A stretch of 64,000 bases of DNA from Bacillus sp. BHET2 (lineage in GTDB: Bacteria; Bacillota; Bacilli; Bacillales; Bacillaceae_B), in assembly GCF_005938125.1 (NCBI RefSeq), contig NZ_VCQN01000001.1:930001-994000 (forward strand), given 5' to 3'. A model generated the notes under the pieces. The model was given only the letters and a program-made list of their open reading frames with translations. It was not told where the DNA came from and made no database searches. Positions within the stretch are counted from its first letter, which is position 1. Every line of letters begins with the position of its first letter. This document shows, in pieces, positions 8,091-16,862 of the stretch. The position numbers and the translations under genes are program-made.

Positions 8091-8840
8091 TTAATCACTT
8101 TCTATATTGACTTGTCCCCTTGTAAATAACCCTTTCATCTCTAATACATGCTTCAGCGTGTAATCTGGATGTTCATCCTTAGGAGTCTGGTAGTTATAGC
8201 GATTAATCCATAATGTATCCATTCCTGTGGATTTCGCCACTAATATATCTGTGTAATAGTTATCGCCTATAAAGAGTGTTCTGCTGGAATTTCCTTCAAA
8301 AAGCTTTAAAGCATGCTGGAAAATTTCTGGATTGGGTTTAGAAGAACCAACGGCCTCTGAAACAATGACAGATGTTTCAGGGAAAATTCTCTTCAAACCG
8401 AGACGATCAACTTTTTTATATGCATTAAAAACAGTGCCATTTGTGATGATTCCAATACGTACGCTGTTACTCAAGTCAGTTAGAAATTCATTTAATTCCT
8501 CTTGTGGTCTTATTTGTTCAAGGTAGGAATCCTGAAACATTTTTACTATTTCTAGGGATTCCTCCCTCTCAATAATAATCTTGAAGTCCTTCAAGGTGTT
8601 TTCAAGTCTTTTTAAAGAAAATTCCTGGAAATTCAACTGATTAGATGTAAACATTGACCATAGAAGATGATTATGCTTTGTAAAAGATTTGATAAAATCC
8701 GATTGGTCAATCCCTTCTAAAGCTTGAAAGTGCTGAACTGTATTTAATATGCCTTTTTCATATGCTTCTGAGTGATGGAATAAAGTATCATCAAGGTCAA
8801 ATAATAATAAATCATAGCTATCAAATGGAAGGTGTTTCAT
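8091..8840 (-). CDS. HAD-superfamily hydrolase (YjjG-like)
   Basis: A 249-residue HAD type IA phosphatase. Motif I is LFDLDDTLFHH (about 14-24), motif II IITNGT (about 134), motif III lysine in GSSKPNPEIF (about 167) and motif IV FIGDNYYTDIL (about 191), with a helical cap between I and II. Members with this layout include pyrimidine 5'-nucleotidases of the YjjG/YsaA type; the substrate cannot be read from sequence. The gene is followed after 18 bp by the nucleotidyltransferase gene, a likely two-gene operon. Confidence 0.85.
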   Translation of the reverse strand: MKHLPFDSYDLLLFDLDDTLFHHSEAYEKGILNTVQHFQALEGIDQSDFIKSFTKHNHLLWSMFTSNQLNFQEFSLKRLENTLKDFKIIIEREESLEIVKMFQDSYLEQIRPQEELNEFLTDLSNSVRIGIITNGTVFNAYKKVDRLGLKRIFPETSVIVSEAVGSSKPNPEIFQHALKLFEGNSSRTLFIGDNYYTDILVAKSTGMDTLWINRYNYQTPKDEHPDYTLKHVLEMKGLFTRGQVNIESD

Positions 8841-8920
8841 TCTAAGACACTGCCTTTTTCGATTTTTCCCAAGGGAAAATATGAATAAATCCGCAATGAT
8901 TTAAATCAGTCATTGTGATT

Positions 8921-9103
8921 TCAAACATCCCCTGAAGTGGAACCTCTATATTCTTCTTTACCTTTTCTCCGTCCGATACTATGTCCGATCACAAGACCAA
9001 CCATAAGGATAAAAAGATAATCTGTTTCAAAACCGCTCGTAAAAAACCCAGTGACCCCCCAGCCTAATACGACACCAATGATTAAGAAAAAAAGAGCCCT
9101 CAT
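8921..9103 (-). CDS. Small membrane protein, unknown function
   Basis: Sixty residues with two predicted membrane helices (about 3-20 and 29-46) and a charged tail RRKGKEEYRGS. AGGCAGG lies upstream of the ATG. It follows another small membrane protein gene by 17 bp, so the two probably form an operon. I do not recognise the family. Confidence 0.65.
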   Translation of the reverse strand: MRALFFLIIGVVLGWGVTGFFTSGFETDYLFILMVGLVIGHSIGRRKGKEEYRGSTSGDV

Positions 9104-9120
9104 ATCCAGAACCTGCCTTC

Positions 9121-9324
9121 CTAATAGAATCCAATCATTGTGAGAATTCCGACGCCTATGACAGTCGTCACCACTCCAGATACAACCGAAATGAGCACGA
9201 TACGTTTCTGTTTCGTTTCATGCCAGATACTTATCGTGACGACCAAAGTAATCATGATTCCAAAGAACAAAGCAACATAAGGGTTTGAAGGTGCTAGAAA
9301 ATCATTCCAGTTCAACCATTTCAT
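9121..9324 (-). CDS. Small membrane protein, unknown function
   Basis: Sixty-seven residues with two hydrophobic helices (about 13-32 and 43-65) joined by a basic loop (HETKQKR). A good ribosome site (AAGGAG, eight bases) supports the start. First gene of a probable two-gene unit with 8921-9103. No recognisable family. Confidence 0.7.
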   Translation of the reverse strand: MKWLNWNDFLAPSNPYVALFFGIMITLVVTISIWHETKQKRIVLISVVSGVVTTVIGVGILTMIGFY

Positions 9325-9435
9325 TATGATTACTCCTTCACATTACCAATTTAGTCTTTTCTCATACTTGAGATGAATAGAAAACCATCCGATCGGTAAT
9401 CTTCTCATGGGAAACGTAGCCTCCCGGTAAAGCAA

Positions 9436-10077
9436 CTAATTCTTTTGCACTGTTATGAATCCGCTATCCATTTTCATAGTTCCCTCAACTCCCCTTTGCT
9501 TAAGGTGAGACAGAATGGTTTGAAGCTGATTATGTTCTCTGATGACAATATAGGATCGCTGAAACCATTTATTTTTCATTATCAGATTCAGTTTAAAGCC
9601 ATGATTGATTTTTTCATCAAGACCATAAAGCTCATGAAACTTCATGATTTTTTCCACCCTATATTCTTTCACCCGATTCCAAGGGATAAAATATCCGTTT
9701 AGGATAAGACCATCGGGCAGTAGATAAAAATTCCCACGATGTTTGATCGAACCAATTAGCATGATAAACATGTACAGAACAATAGGGTGAAATTCGTGCA
9801 GCCAATCGGTTCTAAAGACGCTCCATATTAAACCGATGCAGACGATTATGACACCTCTGCTCCCCCACTTCACCCATTGATAAGACTTCGTTCTTTTAGT
9901 TAAAGGCTTCATTTCCTTATATTCGGTTGGAATGAGTATACTGTTCATTTCTTCCCTACTGATTGGATAAATGGCCGCACTCGTTTTGTCTGCAGCATAT
10001 TTAAGATTAATCCGAAAGCGAACTAGATATAAAATACCTAAGCTTACCATGAAGGTGATTAGGAAATTAATCCACAT
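9436..10077 (-). CDS. Membrane protein with PH-like C-terminal region
   Basis: A 213-residue protein with one N-terminal membrane helix (about 4-20), a cytoplasmic linker, two further helices (about 72-90 and 97-110) and a C-terminal part of alternating beta strands (YLLPDGLILNGYFIPWNRVKEY...) that reads like the bacterial PH/YcxB type of domain. GAGGGGG is seven bases before the start. Function unknown; the PH-like assignment is inferred from pattern only. Confidence 0.65.
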   Translation of the reverse strand: MWINFLITFMVSLGILYLVRFRINLKYAADKTSAAIYPISREEMNSILIPTEYKEMKPLTKRTKSYQWVKWGSRGVIIVCIGLIWSVFRTDWLHEFHPIVLYMFIMLIGSIKHRGNFYLLPDGLILNGYFIPWNRVKEYRVEKIMKFHELYGLDEKINHGFKLNLIMKNKWFQRSYIVIREHNQLQTILSHLKQRGVEGTMKMDSGFITVQKN

Positions 10078-10185
10078 AGCTTTGCCCCCTCTAGGTTAGA
10101 ATGTGTATCGATTTGTAAGCACCTACTCACATTTCCCTTTTCCTTACATACGATTATATTGGAGAAAGGTTCCAATTTAATCACA

Positions 10186-10947
10186 TTAATCCTTGATCCG
10201 CCCCTTTAGAACAAACCGATTTTGTTTTACTTCAAAGAAACCTTGTTGTTGGATAGATTCATGAACCTGAAACAATGAATCACGATACTTTTCGATCGTG
10301 AAATCAGTAATTTGCCAAGGGATGGCTTTCAAATAATAAACTAATGCACCAACATCATAGAACCGTTGAATTGAATATTCCTCTTTTGAAAAGAGGATAT
10401 CAAACCCCTCTTCTTCCAATTGGGTTTGAGCATATTCAAGATTCCAATGTAGGAACTCTTCATTGATCGGAGCATCAAGAGCCTTGTTTATTTCATTGCA
10501 ATCATCTCCCCCAACCTGCTGTGTTAGAAAGATTCCTTCTGGGGATAAGATCCGCTTTACTTCACTTGGAGAATAGGATTCATGCTTGTTAAGGATTAGA
10601 TCGAATTGATTCTCCTGAAATGGTAAATGATCATCTCCTGTGATTCCTTCCACTCTCACACCCAATGGTTCAAGACAACTCCTAGCAACAGAAACGTTAA
10701 GTGGATATCCTTCTGTTGCACAAACCACTGGAGGAAAAGGCTGAAGTTTAGAAAGCAGTTCTCCCCCTCCTGTTCCCATATCCAGCATTGAGCTTGCATT
10801 CCGTACAAGGGGTATAACCATACTTCCATAAGACCAGGATATCATCCCTGAAGCCATTCGACCTGTTTCAGTCACAAAAGAAAAATCCCATCCTGAAAAA
10901 TGCTTTTCTATATCGTTTAATAAACTTTCAAATAAACGTTCAGTCAT
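10186..10947 (-). CDS. Class I SAM-dependent methyltransferase
   Basis: A 253-residue methyltransferase. Motif I MLDMGTGGGELLSKL (about 58-72) binds S-adenosylmethionine, ATEGYPLNV is motif II with the acidic residue, and FDLILNKHESY is the motif IV region. The N-terminal helix bundle and the FSWYG-like IPWQITDF segment resemble rRNA/small-molecule methyltransferases of Bacillus. Substrate unknown. Start supported by AAAGGTGG. Single gene. Confidence 0.8.
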   Translation of the reverse strand: MTERLFESLLNDIEKHFSGWDFSFVTETGRMASGMISWSYGSMVIPLVRNASSMLDMGTGGGELLSKLQPFPPVVCATEGYPLNVSVARSCLEPLGVRVEGITGDDHLPFQENQFDLILNKHESYSPSEVKRILSPEGIFLTQQVGGDDCNEINKALDAPINEEFLHWNLEYAQTQLEEEGFDILFSKEEYSIQRFYDVGALVYYLKAIPWQITDFTIEKYRDSLFQVHESIQQQGFFEVKQNRFVLKGRIKD

Positions 10948-11084
10948 ACTGGTACCACCTTTGATTATGTATAGAATAAATTCATGGTTTCATTACGAAA
11001 TAACGTTAAATATAACTACTTACTATTATAGCAAACACAGTCCATAATTTGGTATTTGATTAAAAAGTAACCGTTCTTTAATCC

Positions 11085-11099
11085 TAGTAATATTTACTA
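11085..11099. other. Small palindrome upstream of the LysM-CAP gene
   Basis: TAGTAATATTTACTA, perfect 6-bp arms. It could be an operator, but nothing else supports this. Confidence 0.2.
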
Positions 11100-11125
11100 T
11101 ATGTTGATTTAATGGAGTTTATTTA

Positions 11126-11176
11126 ATGGTGGTAACAACTACCTGTTTTAAAATTAACAGAATTATATTTCAATAG
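11126..11176 (+). CDS. Possible 16-codon leader ORF before the LysM-CAP gene
   Basis: ATG at 11126 with GGAG eight bases upstream opens a 16-codon frame (MVVTTTCFKINRIIFQ) that stops four bases before the ATG of the LysM-CAP gene. The downstream gene has no ribosome site of its own, so the leader may serve to deliver ribosomes by coupling. It may equally be chance; there is no homology to lean on. Confidence 0.35.
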   Translation: MVVTTTCFKINRIIFQ

Positions 11177-11180
11177 AACT

Positions 11181-11810
11181 ATGAAAACTTTAAAACTTTT
11201 ATCTATCTTATTGTTGTCTGTCACTTTTGTCATTGGTTTTGGTCATTCTTCCAAGGTTTCCGCAGCAGGTACATACACAGTTACCTATGGTGACACGATG
11301 TGGAAGATTGCCGTGAAGAATCAGGTGGGAGTATCTGAATTGATTTCAGCAAACCCGCAGATTAGTAATCCGAATATGATCTATCCAGGTCAAAGCCTGA
11401 ATATCCCAGGTGTAAATCTCACTTCTCAAAATTATACATACGAAGTGGTAAAGCTGGTAAATCAAGAACGCTCCAAGGTGGGGTTACCCCCTCTGAAGGA
11501 AAATTGGGAATTATCCCGTGTGGCCCGCTATAAGTCTGAAGACATGATCGCGAAGAACTACTTCAGTCACACATCTCCTACATACGGATCTCCTTTTCAA
11601 ATGATGAATGACTTCGGTATTAACTACCAATCAGCAGGAGAAAACATTGCTGCCGGACAAAGATCGCCAGCAGAAGTGATGGAGGCTTGGATGAACAGCG
11701 AAGGACATAGAGAAAATATCCTATCACCGACGTATACAGAAATCGGAATAGGGTATGTGAAGGGTGGATCGTACGGTCATTATTGGACTCAAATGTTTAT
11801 AAAAAGATAA
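11181..11810 (+). CDS. Secreted LysM-CAP domain protein (YkwD/SafA-like)
   Basis: A 209-residue exported protein: signal peptide (about 1-29, cleavage after KVSAA), one LysM repeat (about 31-74, YTVTYGDTMWKIA...NMIYPGQSLNIP) and a CAP/SCP domain (about 85-207) with HTSPTYGSPF, GENIAAGQ and GHRENIL motifs. LysM binds peptidoglycan, so the protein should sit in the wall or spore layers; the CAP domain's activity in bacteria is unclear. The Shine-Dalgarno region in front of ATG 11181 is very poor, unusual for this window, and a short ORF ends four bases upstream. Closed by a strong terminator. Confidence 0.88.
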   Translation: MKTLKLLSILLLSVTFVIGFGHSSKVSAAGTYTVTYGDTMWKIAVKNQVGVSELISANPQISNPNMIYPGQSLNIPGVNLTSQNYTYEVVKLVNQERSKVGLPPLKENWELSRVARYKSEDMIAKNYFSHTSPTYGSPFQMMNDFGINYQSAGENIAAGQRSPAEVMEAWMNSEGHRENILSPTYTEIGIGYVKGGSYGHYWTQMFIKR

Positions 11811-11832
11811 TCAGAAGCAACTGAAGTAATCG

Positions 11833-11873
11833 AAGCGAACGACCTATTATGATTAGGTTGTTCGCTTTTTTTT
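11833..11873 (+). terminator. Terminator of the LysM-CAP gene
   Basis: AAGCGAACGACCTA pairs with TAGGTTGTTCGCTT (one G-T) and is followed by eight T. Confidence 0.85.
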
Positions 11874-12058
11874 ATGAAAAATTGATAAAACCTTACTTTT
11901 TCAAACCTTAAACCCTCTTTTCAATAGCATGAATCTCCTCTCGAAATGACATAGAGGTATTTCTAAATTTCTACGCTACCATGGTTTCTCCCTATCGACA
12001 TATAGTTTTATTATTATCAAAATATGAATCAACAGCACAATCCAATTCCATTTTTTTA

Positions 12059-12067
12059 CATAGACTA
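12059..12067 (+). promoter_or_regulatory. SigK-like -10 element (CATAGACTA)
   Basis: Matches the CATANNNTA consensus for the mother-cell sigma factor SigK, 30 bp before the start of a candidate spore-surface gene. A clear AC at the -35 position is missing, so this is suggestive only. The same element occurs before the Ena-like gene at 49156. Confidence 0.4.
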
Positions 12068-12096
12068 CACTAGATTGATAGAAAGGAGAAATCAAT

Positions 12097-12534
12097 ATGG
12101 GAATATATTTAGATGGTAGAACCTCACAAAATGCAAGCTTGGCCAACAGCATCACAACTCCAATTTTAGTAGGGGATGAAGAACTGTTTGGAATTATTGG
12201 ACTAGATGTATCAAAAGCAACTACAGGACAAATAAGGGTTCAATTTAACGGAACTGTTGCCGTGCAATTACCACTAGCCCCTGTTGCCACAAGTATCAAT
12301 ATCAGGATTGTGCGTGGCACACAACAAACAGGGATAACTACAGTTTACACTGCTCAACAAGTGTTGAACCTGTCAATTGTTGGACCTCAGCTCATCACTT
12401 TTTCAGCAGCTGACTTTAATCCTCCTAAACCTAACGGAACTCTACTTGTTTACTCGGCATTAATTAGCGCAACCTCAGTTGGAACGGTAAGACGGGGACC
12501 TGAAAGCTTCAGTGCAATAGCCACCTCTGGATAA
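12097..12534 (+). CDS. Candidate spore-surface beta-rich protein
   Basis: A 145-residue protein with no cysteine, no signal peptide and no membrane helix, built almost wholly of short beta-prone stretches rich in T, V, I, S and A (e.g. TGQIRVQFNGTVAVQLPLAP, SINIRIVRGTQQTG). This composition, and the repeated strand-turn pattern, resemble jelly-roll proteins of the exosporium (BxpB/BclA C-terminal domain class), but I cannot name a family. The ribosome site AAAGGAG is eight bases before ATG. A SigK-like -10 element upstream fits late mother-cell expression. Function is inferred. Confidence 0.6.
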   Translation: MGIYLDGRTSQNASLANSITTPILVGDEELFGIIGLDVSKATTGQIRVQFNGTVAVQLPLAPVATSINIRIVRGTQQTGITTVYTAQQVLNLSIVGPQLITFSAADFNPPKPNGTLLVYSALISATSVGTVRRGPESFSAIATSG

Positions 12535-12621
12535 TGAATTCACACATTCGTTACTTTTGTAGAGGCATATCATCAGTAAGTCTCCACAAAAATCTCACAC
12601 ATTATGTAAACAAACAAAAAG

Positions 12622-12657
12622 ATGCCATTGATTCAAATACAAATCAATGGCATTTTT
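12622..12657. terminator. Bidirectional terminator
   Basis: Perfect 12-bp stem ATGCCATTGATT/AATCAATGGCAT, T-rich on the right and A-rich on the left, between convergent genes. Confidence 0.85.
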
Positions 12658-12712
12658 ATAAACTACAATCATTAGCCATACAATAGCCAATATTGAAGTT
12701 GACTCATTTTCA

Positions 12713-13348
12713 TTAGAATGTTTGAGCTAAATCTTTTGCTCTTACTATAGCATTTTCTTTAATTTCCACTGCTTTATCAGGCATCGCAGCATGACCTTCA
12801 ACGAATAGACCTTCAAAAGAAGGAACTCCGTAGAATTGCATCATAACTTCAAGGTAACGGTGACCCATTTCCATTGCTGCTGCCGGTCCTTCAGAGTAAA
12901 TTCCTCCACGAGCTTGAATATGAAGGGCTTTTTTGTCTGTTAGAAGTCCTACAGGTCCTTGGTCAGTATACTTGAATGCTTTTCCTGCAACGGACACAGA
13001 GTCGATATACGCTTTCATTACTGGAGGGAAAGAGAAGTTCCAGAATGGAGTAACAAAGATAAATTTATCTGCAGCAACAAACTGATCAGATAATTCACCA
13101 AGTCTGCCCACCTTCGCCTGCTCTTCTGATGAAAGCTCATCGAATCCTTTACCAGACTGTAATTTACCCCAACCACTGAATACATCGGCATCGATTTGCG
13201 GAATGTTTTCCTTATATAAATCAATGTTAATAATTTCGTGAGATGGATTTTTTTCTTTATAAGAGTCAATAAATGCTTTTCCTACTGCCATGCTGTAGGA
13301 TTGAGTGTCATCATGCGGATGTGCTGTAATGTATAAAATTTTAGTCAT
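12713..13348 (-). CDS. azoR: FMN-dependent NADH-azoreductase
   Basis: A 211-residue flavodoxin-fold enzyme. It begins [11 protein letters not shown] (phosphate loop for FMN), has [28 protein letters not shown] (about 100-127; the PxWNFSxP motif binds FMN) and [12 protein letters not shown] (about 148-159), all typical of AzoR/AcpD. Length is normal. The family reduces azo dyes and quinones with NADH and protects against thiol and quinone stress in Bacillus. AAAGGGA lies ten bases upstream of the ATG. Single gene; no repressor gene is adjacent. Confidence 0.92.
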   Translation of the reverse strand: MTKILYITAHPHDDTQSYSMAVGKAFIDSYKEKNPSHEIINIDLYKENIPQIDADVFSGWGKLQSGKGFDELSSEEQAKVGRLGELSDQFVAADKFIFVTPFWNFSFPPVMKAYIDSVSVAGKAFKYTDQGPVGLLTDKKALHIQARGGIYSEGPAAAMEMGHRYLEVMMQFYGVPSFEGLFVEGHAAMPDKAVEIKENAIVRAKDLAQTF

Positions 13349-13502
13349 GTTGAATCGTCCCTTTCAGATCATTAATTTTGTAAAAACAAATTCTGAACTA
13401 AAATAATATCCTCATCCAATTATCTTGAAGTAGAATAGTCTTAATTCAAGATTAATAATATAGGATAATCTCACAGATTACAAACTTCACGATTTCCACT
13501 CC

Positions 13503-13542
13503 AAAAAATAAGGAATTAGTCCTTTTCTTTTGACTAATTCCA
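13503..13542 (-). terminator. Terminator of the DUF1801 gene
   Basis: GGAATTAGTC/GACTAATTCC (10 bp) with a 10-nt loop, followed on the minus strand by TTATTTTTTGG. Confidence 0.75.
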
Positions 13543-13553
13543 CCATATATTGT

Positions 13554-13973
13554 TTAATTTGAATAGTTTTTTTGTAAAAATTGGACGGATTGATTAATTA
13601 ATTGTTTTAAAACCGTTTCGTCAATGTCTGCTATTTTGTTAATATATACACACGCTTTTCCCGATGTATGCTTGCCTAACTTTATCAATAGTTTTTCCCT
13701 TTCCATATCCCCTGTTGCAAAATATAAGCTTATTTTCGCTTTACGTGGTGAAAAACCAACTAAAGGAGCATCTCCTTCATGCCCTGTTTTATATTTGTAA
13801 TGATATGAGCCAAATCCAATAATACTCGGTCCCCACATTTTCGCTTCATACCCTGTCGTTTCAGAGAAAATATCCAATAGCTTATAAGCATCTTCCCGCT
13901 TTTTAGGATTTTCTACCTTTTCAATAAATTCGATCACACTGCCGTCATTTTGTTTGGTTTTCAATTCATACAT
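13554..13973 (-). CDS. DUF1801 domain-containing protein
   Basis: A 139-residue protein matching the DUF1801/YdhG-like family: the segment GPSIIGFGSYHYKYKTGHEGDAPLVGFSPRKAKISLYF (about 49-85) is the core, and the helical C-terminus LGKHTSGKACVYINKIADID is typical. Related folds include frataxin-like and iron-chaperone-like proteins, but the biological role is not established. GAGGAGG is six bases before ATG. Single gene with its own terminator. Confidence 0.85.
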   Translation of the reverse strand: MYELKTKQNDGSVIEFIEKVENPKKREDAYKLLDIFSETTGYEAKMWGPSIIGFGSYHYKYKTGHEGDAPLVGFSPRKAKISLYFATGDMEREKLLIKLGKHTSGKACVYINKIADIDETVLKQLINQSVQFLQKNYSN

Positions 13974-14129
13974 AAAATGCCTCCTCTTATTTTTCTTCTA
14001 TTTCCAATTAATTCTCGATACCTTACTTTAATTCCTGCATGAAATTTCTTGTATTGATACAGACCATTTGTTTTTCTTCTACACATAGAAAAGGACACCA
14101 TATTAGTTAAAGGTGACCTTAATGAAAAT

Positions 14130-14594
14130 CTAAATTGACTTGGACATTAACACATTAGTTATTTCATATCCCACTTTCTCATACAAGGAAAGAGCGATTT
14201 TATTATGACCAAAAACATGTAGCGACATTTTGGAGATATTTTTACCTTTGGCAAATAATTCGAGAGACCTCATTGCTTCTTTACCAAACCCTTTCCCTCT
14301 TTGGTTTGGATGGATCTTAATATCATAAATAAAGAGTTCTTTTTTGTCTTCAGTGACATTAATCCACAAGTTACCGATTTCATCTTGATTTTTATCAGAA
14401 AGTAACGTAAATAAATAATGATTTTCTGAATTTAGTCCATCGGGTAATAACTTTTTAAACTCCAATTCTGCTTGCTCCAGTGACGTTTCTTTTTGGAAAT
14501 TTCCTGCTTTTGTCTTTTCTTCTGCGTACTCCTTCATGGAGTCTTTTAACCAGAGTGTATATTCATGTTCTTTCATGGGTTGTAATAAAATCAT
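14130..14594 (-). CDS. GNAT family N-acetyltransferase
   Basis: A 154-residue acetyltransferase. IYDIKIHPNQRGKGFGKEAMRSLE holds the acetyl-CoA motif (Q/RxxGxG/A) and LHVFGHNKIALSLYEKVGYEI the C-terminal NxxAxxLYxxxGF motif. An upstream in-frame ATG at 14624 would overlap the preceding gene; the ATG at 14594 has GGGAGG nine bases upstream and is preferred. It follows the alpha/beta hydrolase gene by 16 bp and is probably co-transcribed. Substrate unknown. Confidence 0.85.
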   Translation of the reverse strand: MILLQPMKEHEYTLWLKDSMKEYAEEKTKAGNFQKETSLEQAELEFKKLLPDGLNSENHYLFTLLSDKNQDEIGNLWINVTEDKKELFIYDIKIHPNQRGKGFGKEAMRSLELFAKGKNISKMSLHVFGHNKIALSLYEKVGYEITNVLMSKSI

Positions 14595-14610
14595 AATATC
14601 TGTTCCTCCC

Positions 14611-15456
14611 TTATGGTTGTTCAAAGCGATTTCTGATCTCCTCTATAACAATATCGGGACGGTCCCAATGCAATAGATGGGTGGTCCCTTGAATGGCCTT
14701 TACTTCGCCACCGGTTTTCTCTTTGAAAATGGCAGCGGTCTTATTGCGTTCTTGCTCCATACTTTGCGGGAGAGTGGCTTTTAGTAGTAAAATAGCAGGA
14801 TCAAGCTTATGATAAATATCCTCTATTTCATCCTTGTGCATTGCCCGGATGATATGAGCAGCAGTCTCCCCTCTCGCGTGCCAGTAATATTGTTGATCTT
14901 TAGATAGGGAAAGATCCTTGGCTGCCTCAAGTTTTGACTCGGTCCAGTTCAAAGTTTCACTTTTGACTAGTGCCAGAAAGTCCTCCCATGTTTCCCAAAC
15001 CTGTTCAAAGTCTGCCTCGTAATAGGCTACTTCTTCCTCCACGGATTGATTTGAATGTCGTTTTCCCTGGTAGCCTCCATCGAGCAATATGTTATCTCTG
15101 ACCTTCTCTGGATATCTGGCTGTGAAATGTAGGGCGACAAAGCTCCCCCATGAATGGGATAAAAAGTAGAACGGTCCAATATCAAGTTGGTCAATCGCTT
15201 CATTCAACCAATCCGTCATCCGAGGCATTTCATACTCTTCCCCATATGTAAACGGTGGCGTTTTTCCATGCCCTGGTGCATCAATCGCGATGATCCTGAA
15301 TTCCGCTTTTAATTGTTCAGCCACCTCAATAAAGCTCAATCCAGTACTACCCAGCCCATGAACGCAAAAAATAACGGGCAGATCAGGAGTTCCCCATTCT
15401 TTTATATGTAAAGGTTGGTTTCCAATATTAATAAAATAACGTTTCAAGATGAACAT
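14611..15456 (-). CDS. Alpha/beta hydrolase
   Basis: A 281-residue alpha/beta hydrolase. The oxyanion motif is VHGLGS (32-37), the nucleophile elbow SHSWGS puts the catalytic serine at about 102, and the catalytic histidine is in GTTHLLHW near 265. No signal peptide, so cytoplasmic. Substrate cannot be read; esterases and haloperoxidase-like enzymes share this layout. First gene of a likely two-gene unit with the GNAT gene downstream. Confidence 0.85.
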   Translation of the reverse strand: MFILKRYFINIGNQPLHIKEWGTPDLPVIFCVHGLGSTGLSFIEVAEQLKAEFRIIAIDAPGHGKTPPFTYGEEYEMPRMTDWLNEAIDQLDIGPFYFLSHSWGSFVALHFTARYPEKVRDNILLDGGYQGKRHSNQSVEEEVAYYEADFEQVWETWEDFLALVKSETLNWTESKLEAAKDLSLSKDQQYYWHARGETAAHIIRAMHKDEIEDIYHKLDPAILLLKATLPQSMEQERNKTAAIFKEKTGGEVKAIQGTTHLLHWDRPDIVIEEIRNRFEQP

Positions 15457-15497
15457 CTCCTTTAAATGGTTTTGAATGAGGCGAAGAGAAAAGGAGG

Positions 15498-15701
15498 TTA
15501 CTCACCTCCTCCACCACCTCCTCCGCTATCTCCGCCGCCAAATCCACTGTCAGAACTATCTGCATAATTTTGCCCACCGTCATAGGAGCCTGAATATCCC
15601 CCACCACCTTGAGGGAAGTCACGCTTTGCAGAGCTTGAAAGCTTCAAGGCCGCAATGATTAAGACGACCGGTATAAATAGTATAAAAAAAATTCCTGTCA
15701 T
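15498..15701 (-). CDS. Small membrane protein with glycine-rich tail
   Basis: Sixty-seven residues: one membrane helix (about 3-19, GIFFILFIPVVLIIAAL) and a low-complexity tail rich in G, S and D that ends in a run of seven glycines. AGGAGG lies eight bases before the ATG at 15701; two upstream in-frame start codons overlap this site and are rejected. A glycine-rich extracytoplasmic or cytoplasmic tail may be used for self-association, but the function is unknown. Confidence 0.65.
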   Translation of the reverse strand: MTGIFFILFIPVVLIIAALKLSSSAKRDFPQGGGGYSGSYDGGQNYADSSDSGFGGGDSGGGGGGGE

Positions 15702-15710
15702 ATTCATCAC

Positions 15711-16002
15711 CTCCTCTTAGGATATACGCACTAGGTTAGAGAAAGGTTTCAGATTATTCGGGATTGACAAGTGCCCACTGGACTCCTGGTAGTATAAGCT
15801 CTCTCAATTCTCCCAATCATTCTTTTAATTCACCTTGCCTTCTGCCTATAAAAAGACAATGGGATCCCCTTCCCCTACTATACTAGTGTGTAGTCGCATT
15901 AAATCCTTCCCCCTATCATTCTTACACTTTACCATTATCCTCCACAATGTCTCTCTCCATAGTGCTATATTTTTATGTATCTAGCATGACATTCCTTTAA
16001 TC
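15711..16002. other. Intergenic region without recognised features
   Basis: About 290 bases between the glycine-rich membrane protein gene and the lipoprotein terminator. No convincing ORF, repeat or promoter was found. Confidence 0.5.
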
Positions 16003-16029
16003 AAATAAAAAAGACTGCTAAAGCAGCCT
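16003..16029 (-). terminator. Terminator of the lipoprotein gene
   Basis: On the minus strand GGCTGC-TTTA-GCAGTC followed by TTTTTT, about 55 bases after the stop codon at 16083. Confidence 0.75.
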
Positions 16030-16082
16030 TTTGGATCTTACTAGTATTTACGGTAAGCTTCTTTTGGTTCAGAAATTCCGTG

Positions 16083-16634
16083 CTAATCTACAATATCCGC
16101 TGAAAAACTGGGCTTCGTTAAACCAGCTTCTTCATACACTACAGCCATTTTCTCTTCAAAGGCTGCAAATTGTTCATCAGATTCTGCGTATTCTGCATTT
16201 GCTTCGTCAGAAAGATTAGCAGCTCTTGTTTCGTATGATTTAGCAAGGTCGTCCAATGCTCCTTGAATCTCTTCCTTTTTAGAGTCAAGTGCAGCCGGTA
16301 CCTCAAGAGAATGAACATCTTCTGCTACCGTTGTAGCTGCTGCTTCCGCATCTGTTTTCATCTTGGCGATTTCTTCAGCAGATGGTTTATCCTCTTCTTT
16401 AGCTTTAGCTGATTCGAATGAGTAGATCGCTGAATCATTTTCATTAACGGTGTTGATGATCTCCATTTGATAGTCTAATAGAGCGGCTTTCATATCCATT
16501 TCATCATTCTTTGCTGTTTCCCCTGTCGCTTCAGTGTTCGTTTCTTTCTCTTCTGTACTACCCTCGTCATTACTGCAAGCTGCAGTAAATATACTCAGAG
16601 ATAGTAAGAGGAAAGGTACCATCAATTTGTTCAT
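16083..16634 (-). CDS. Putative lipoprotein, helical
   Basis: A 183-residue lipoprotein: hydrophobic signal (residues 3-18) and lipobox FTAAC with the lipidated cysteine at residue 20, then an acidic, low-complexity linker (20-45) and a helical domain rich in A, E and D (about 50-175). The start at 16634 is preferred because GGGGAGG is eight bases upstream; an earlier ATG six bases away is too close. The helical domain recalls small extracytoplasmic proteins of unknown role. Function not known. Confidence 0.7.
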   Translation of the reverse strand: MNKLMVPFLLLSLSIFTAACSNDEGSTEEKETNTEATGETAKNDEMDMKAALLDYQMEIINTVNENDSAIYSFESAKAKEEDKPSAEEIAKMKTDAEAAATTVAEDVHSLEVPAALDSKKEEIQGALDDLAKSYETRAANLSDEANAEYAESDEQFAAFEEKMAVVYEEAGLTKPSFSADIVD

Positions 16635-16862
16635 TATCATTGCCTCCCCTAAATATTTACTTATTTCAATTACATATATTACCTTATTTACACGTACATG
16701 TAAACATTTGGATATGATTTTGTATTATTTGTAAAAAAAAGAAAGGTAACTTGGGGCGATCGTTAAATTCTATTAAATTTTACAAAACACTTACCTTTCC
16801 TCAAATGAGCATTAAAAATCATATGCTACGTTGTAGTTGATAAAAGCTCTGGGAGGGATTCA

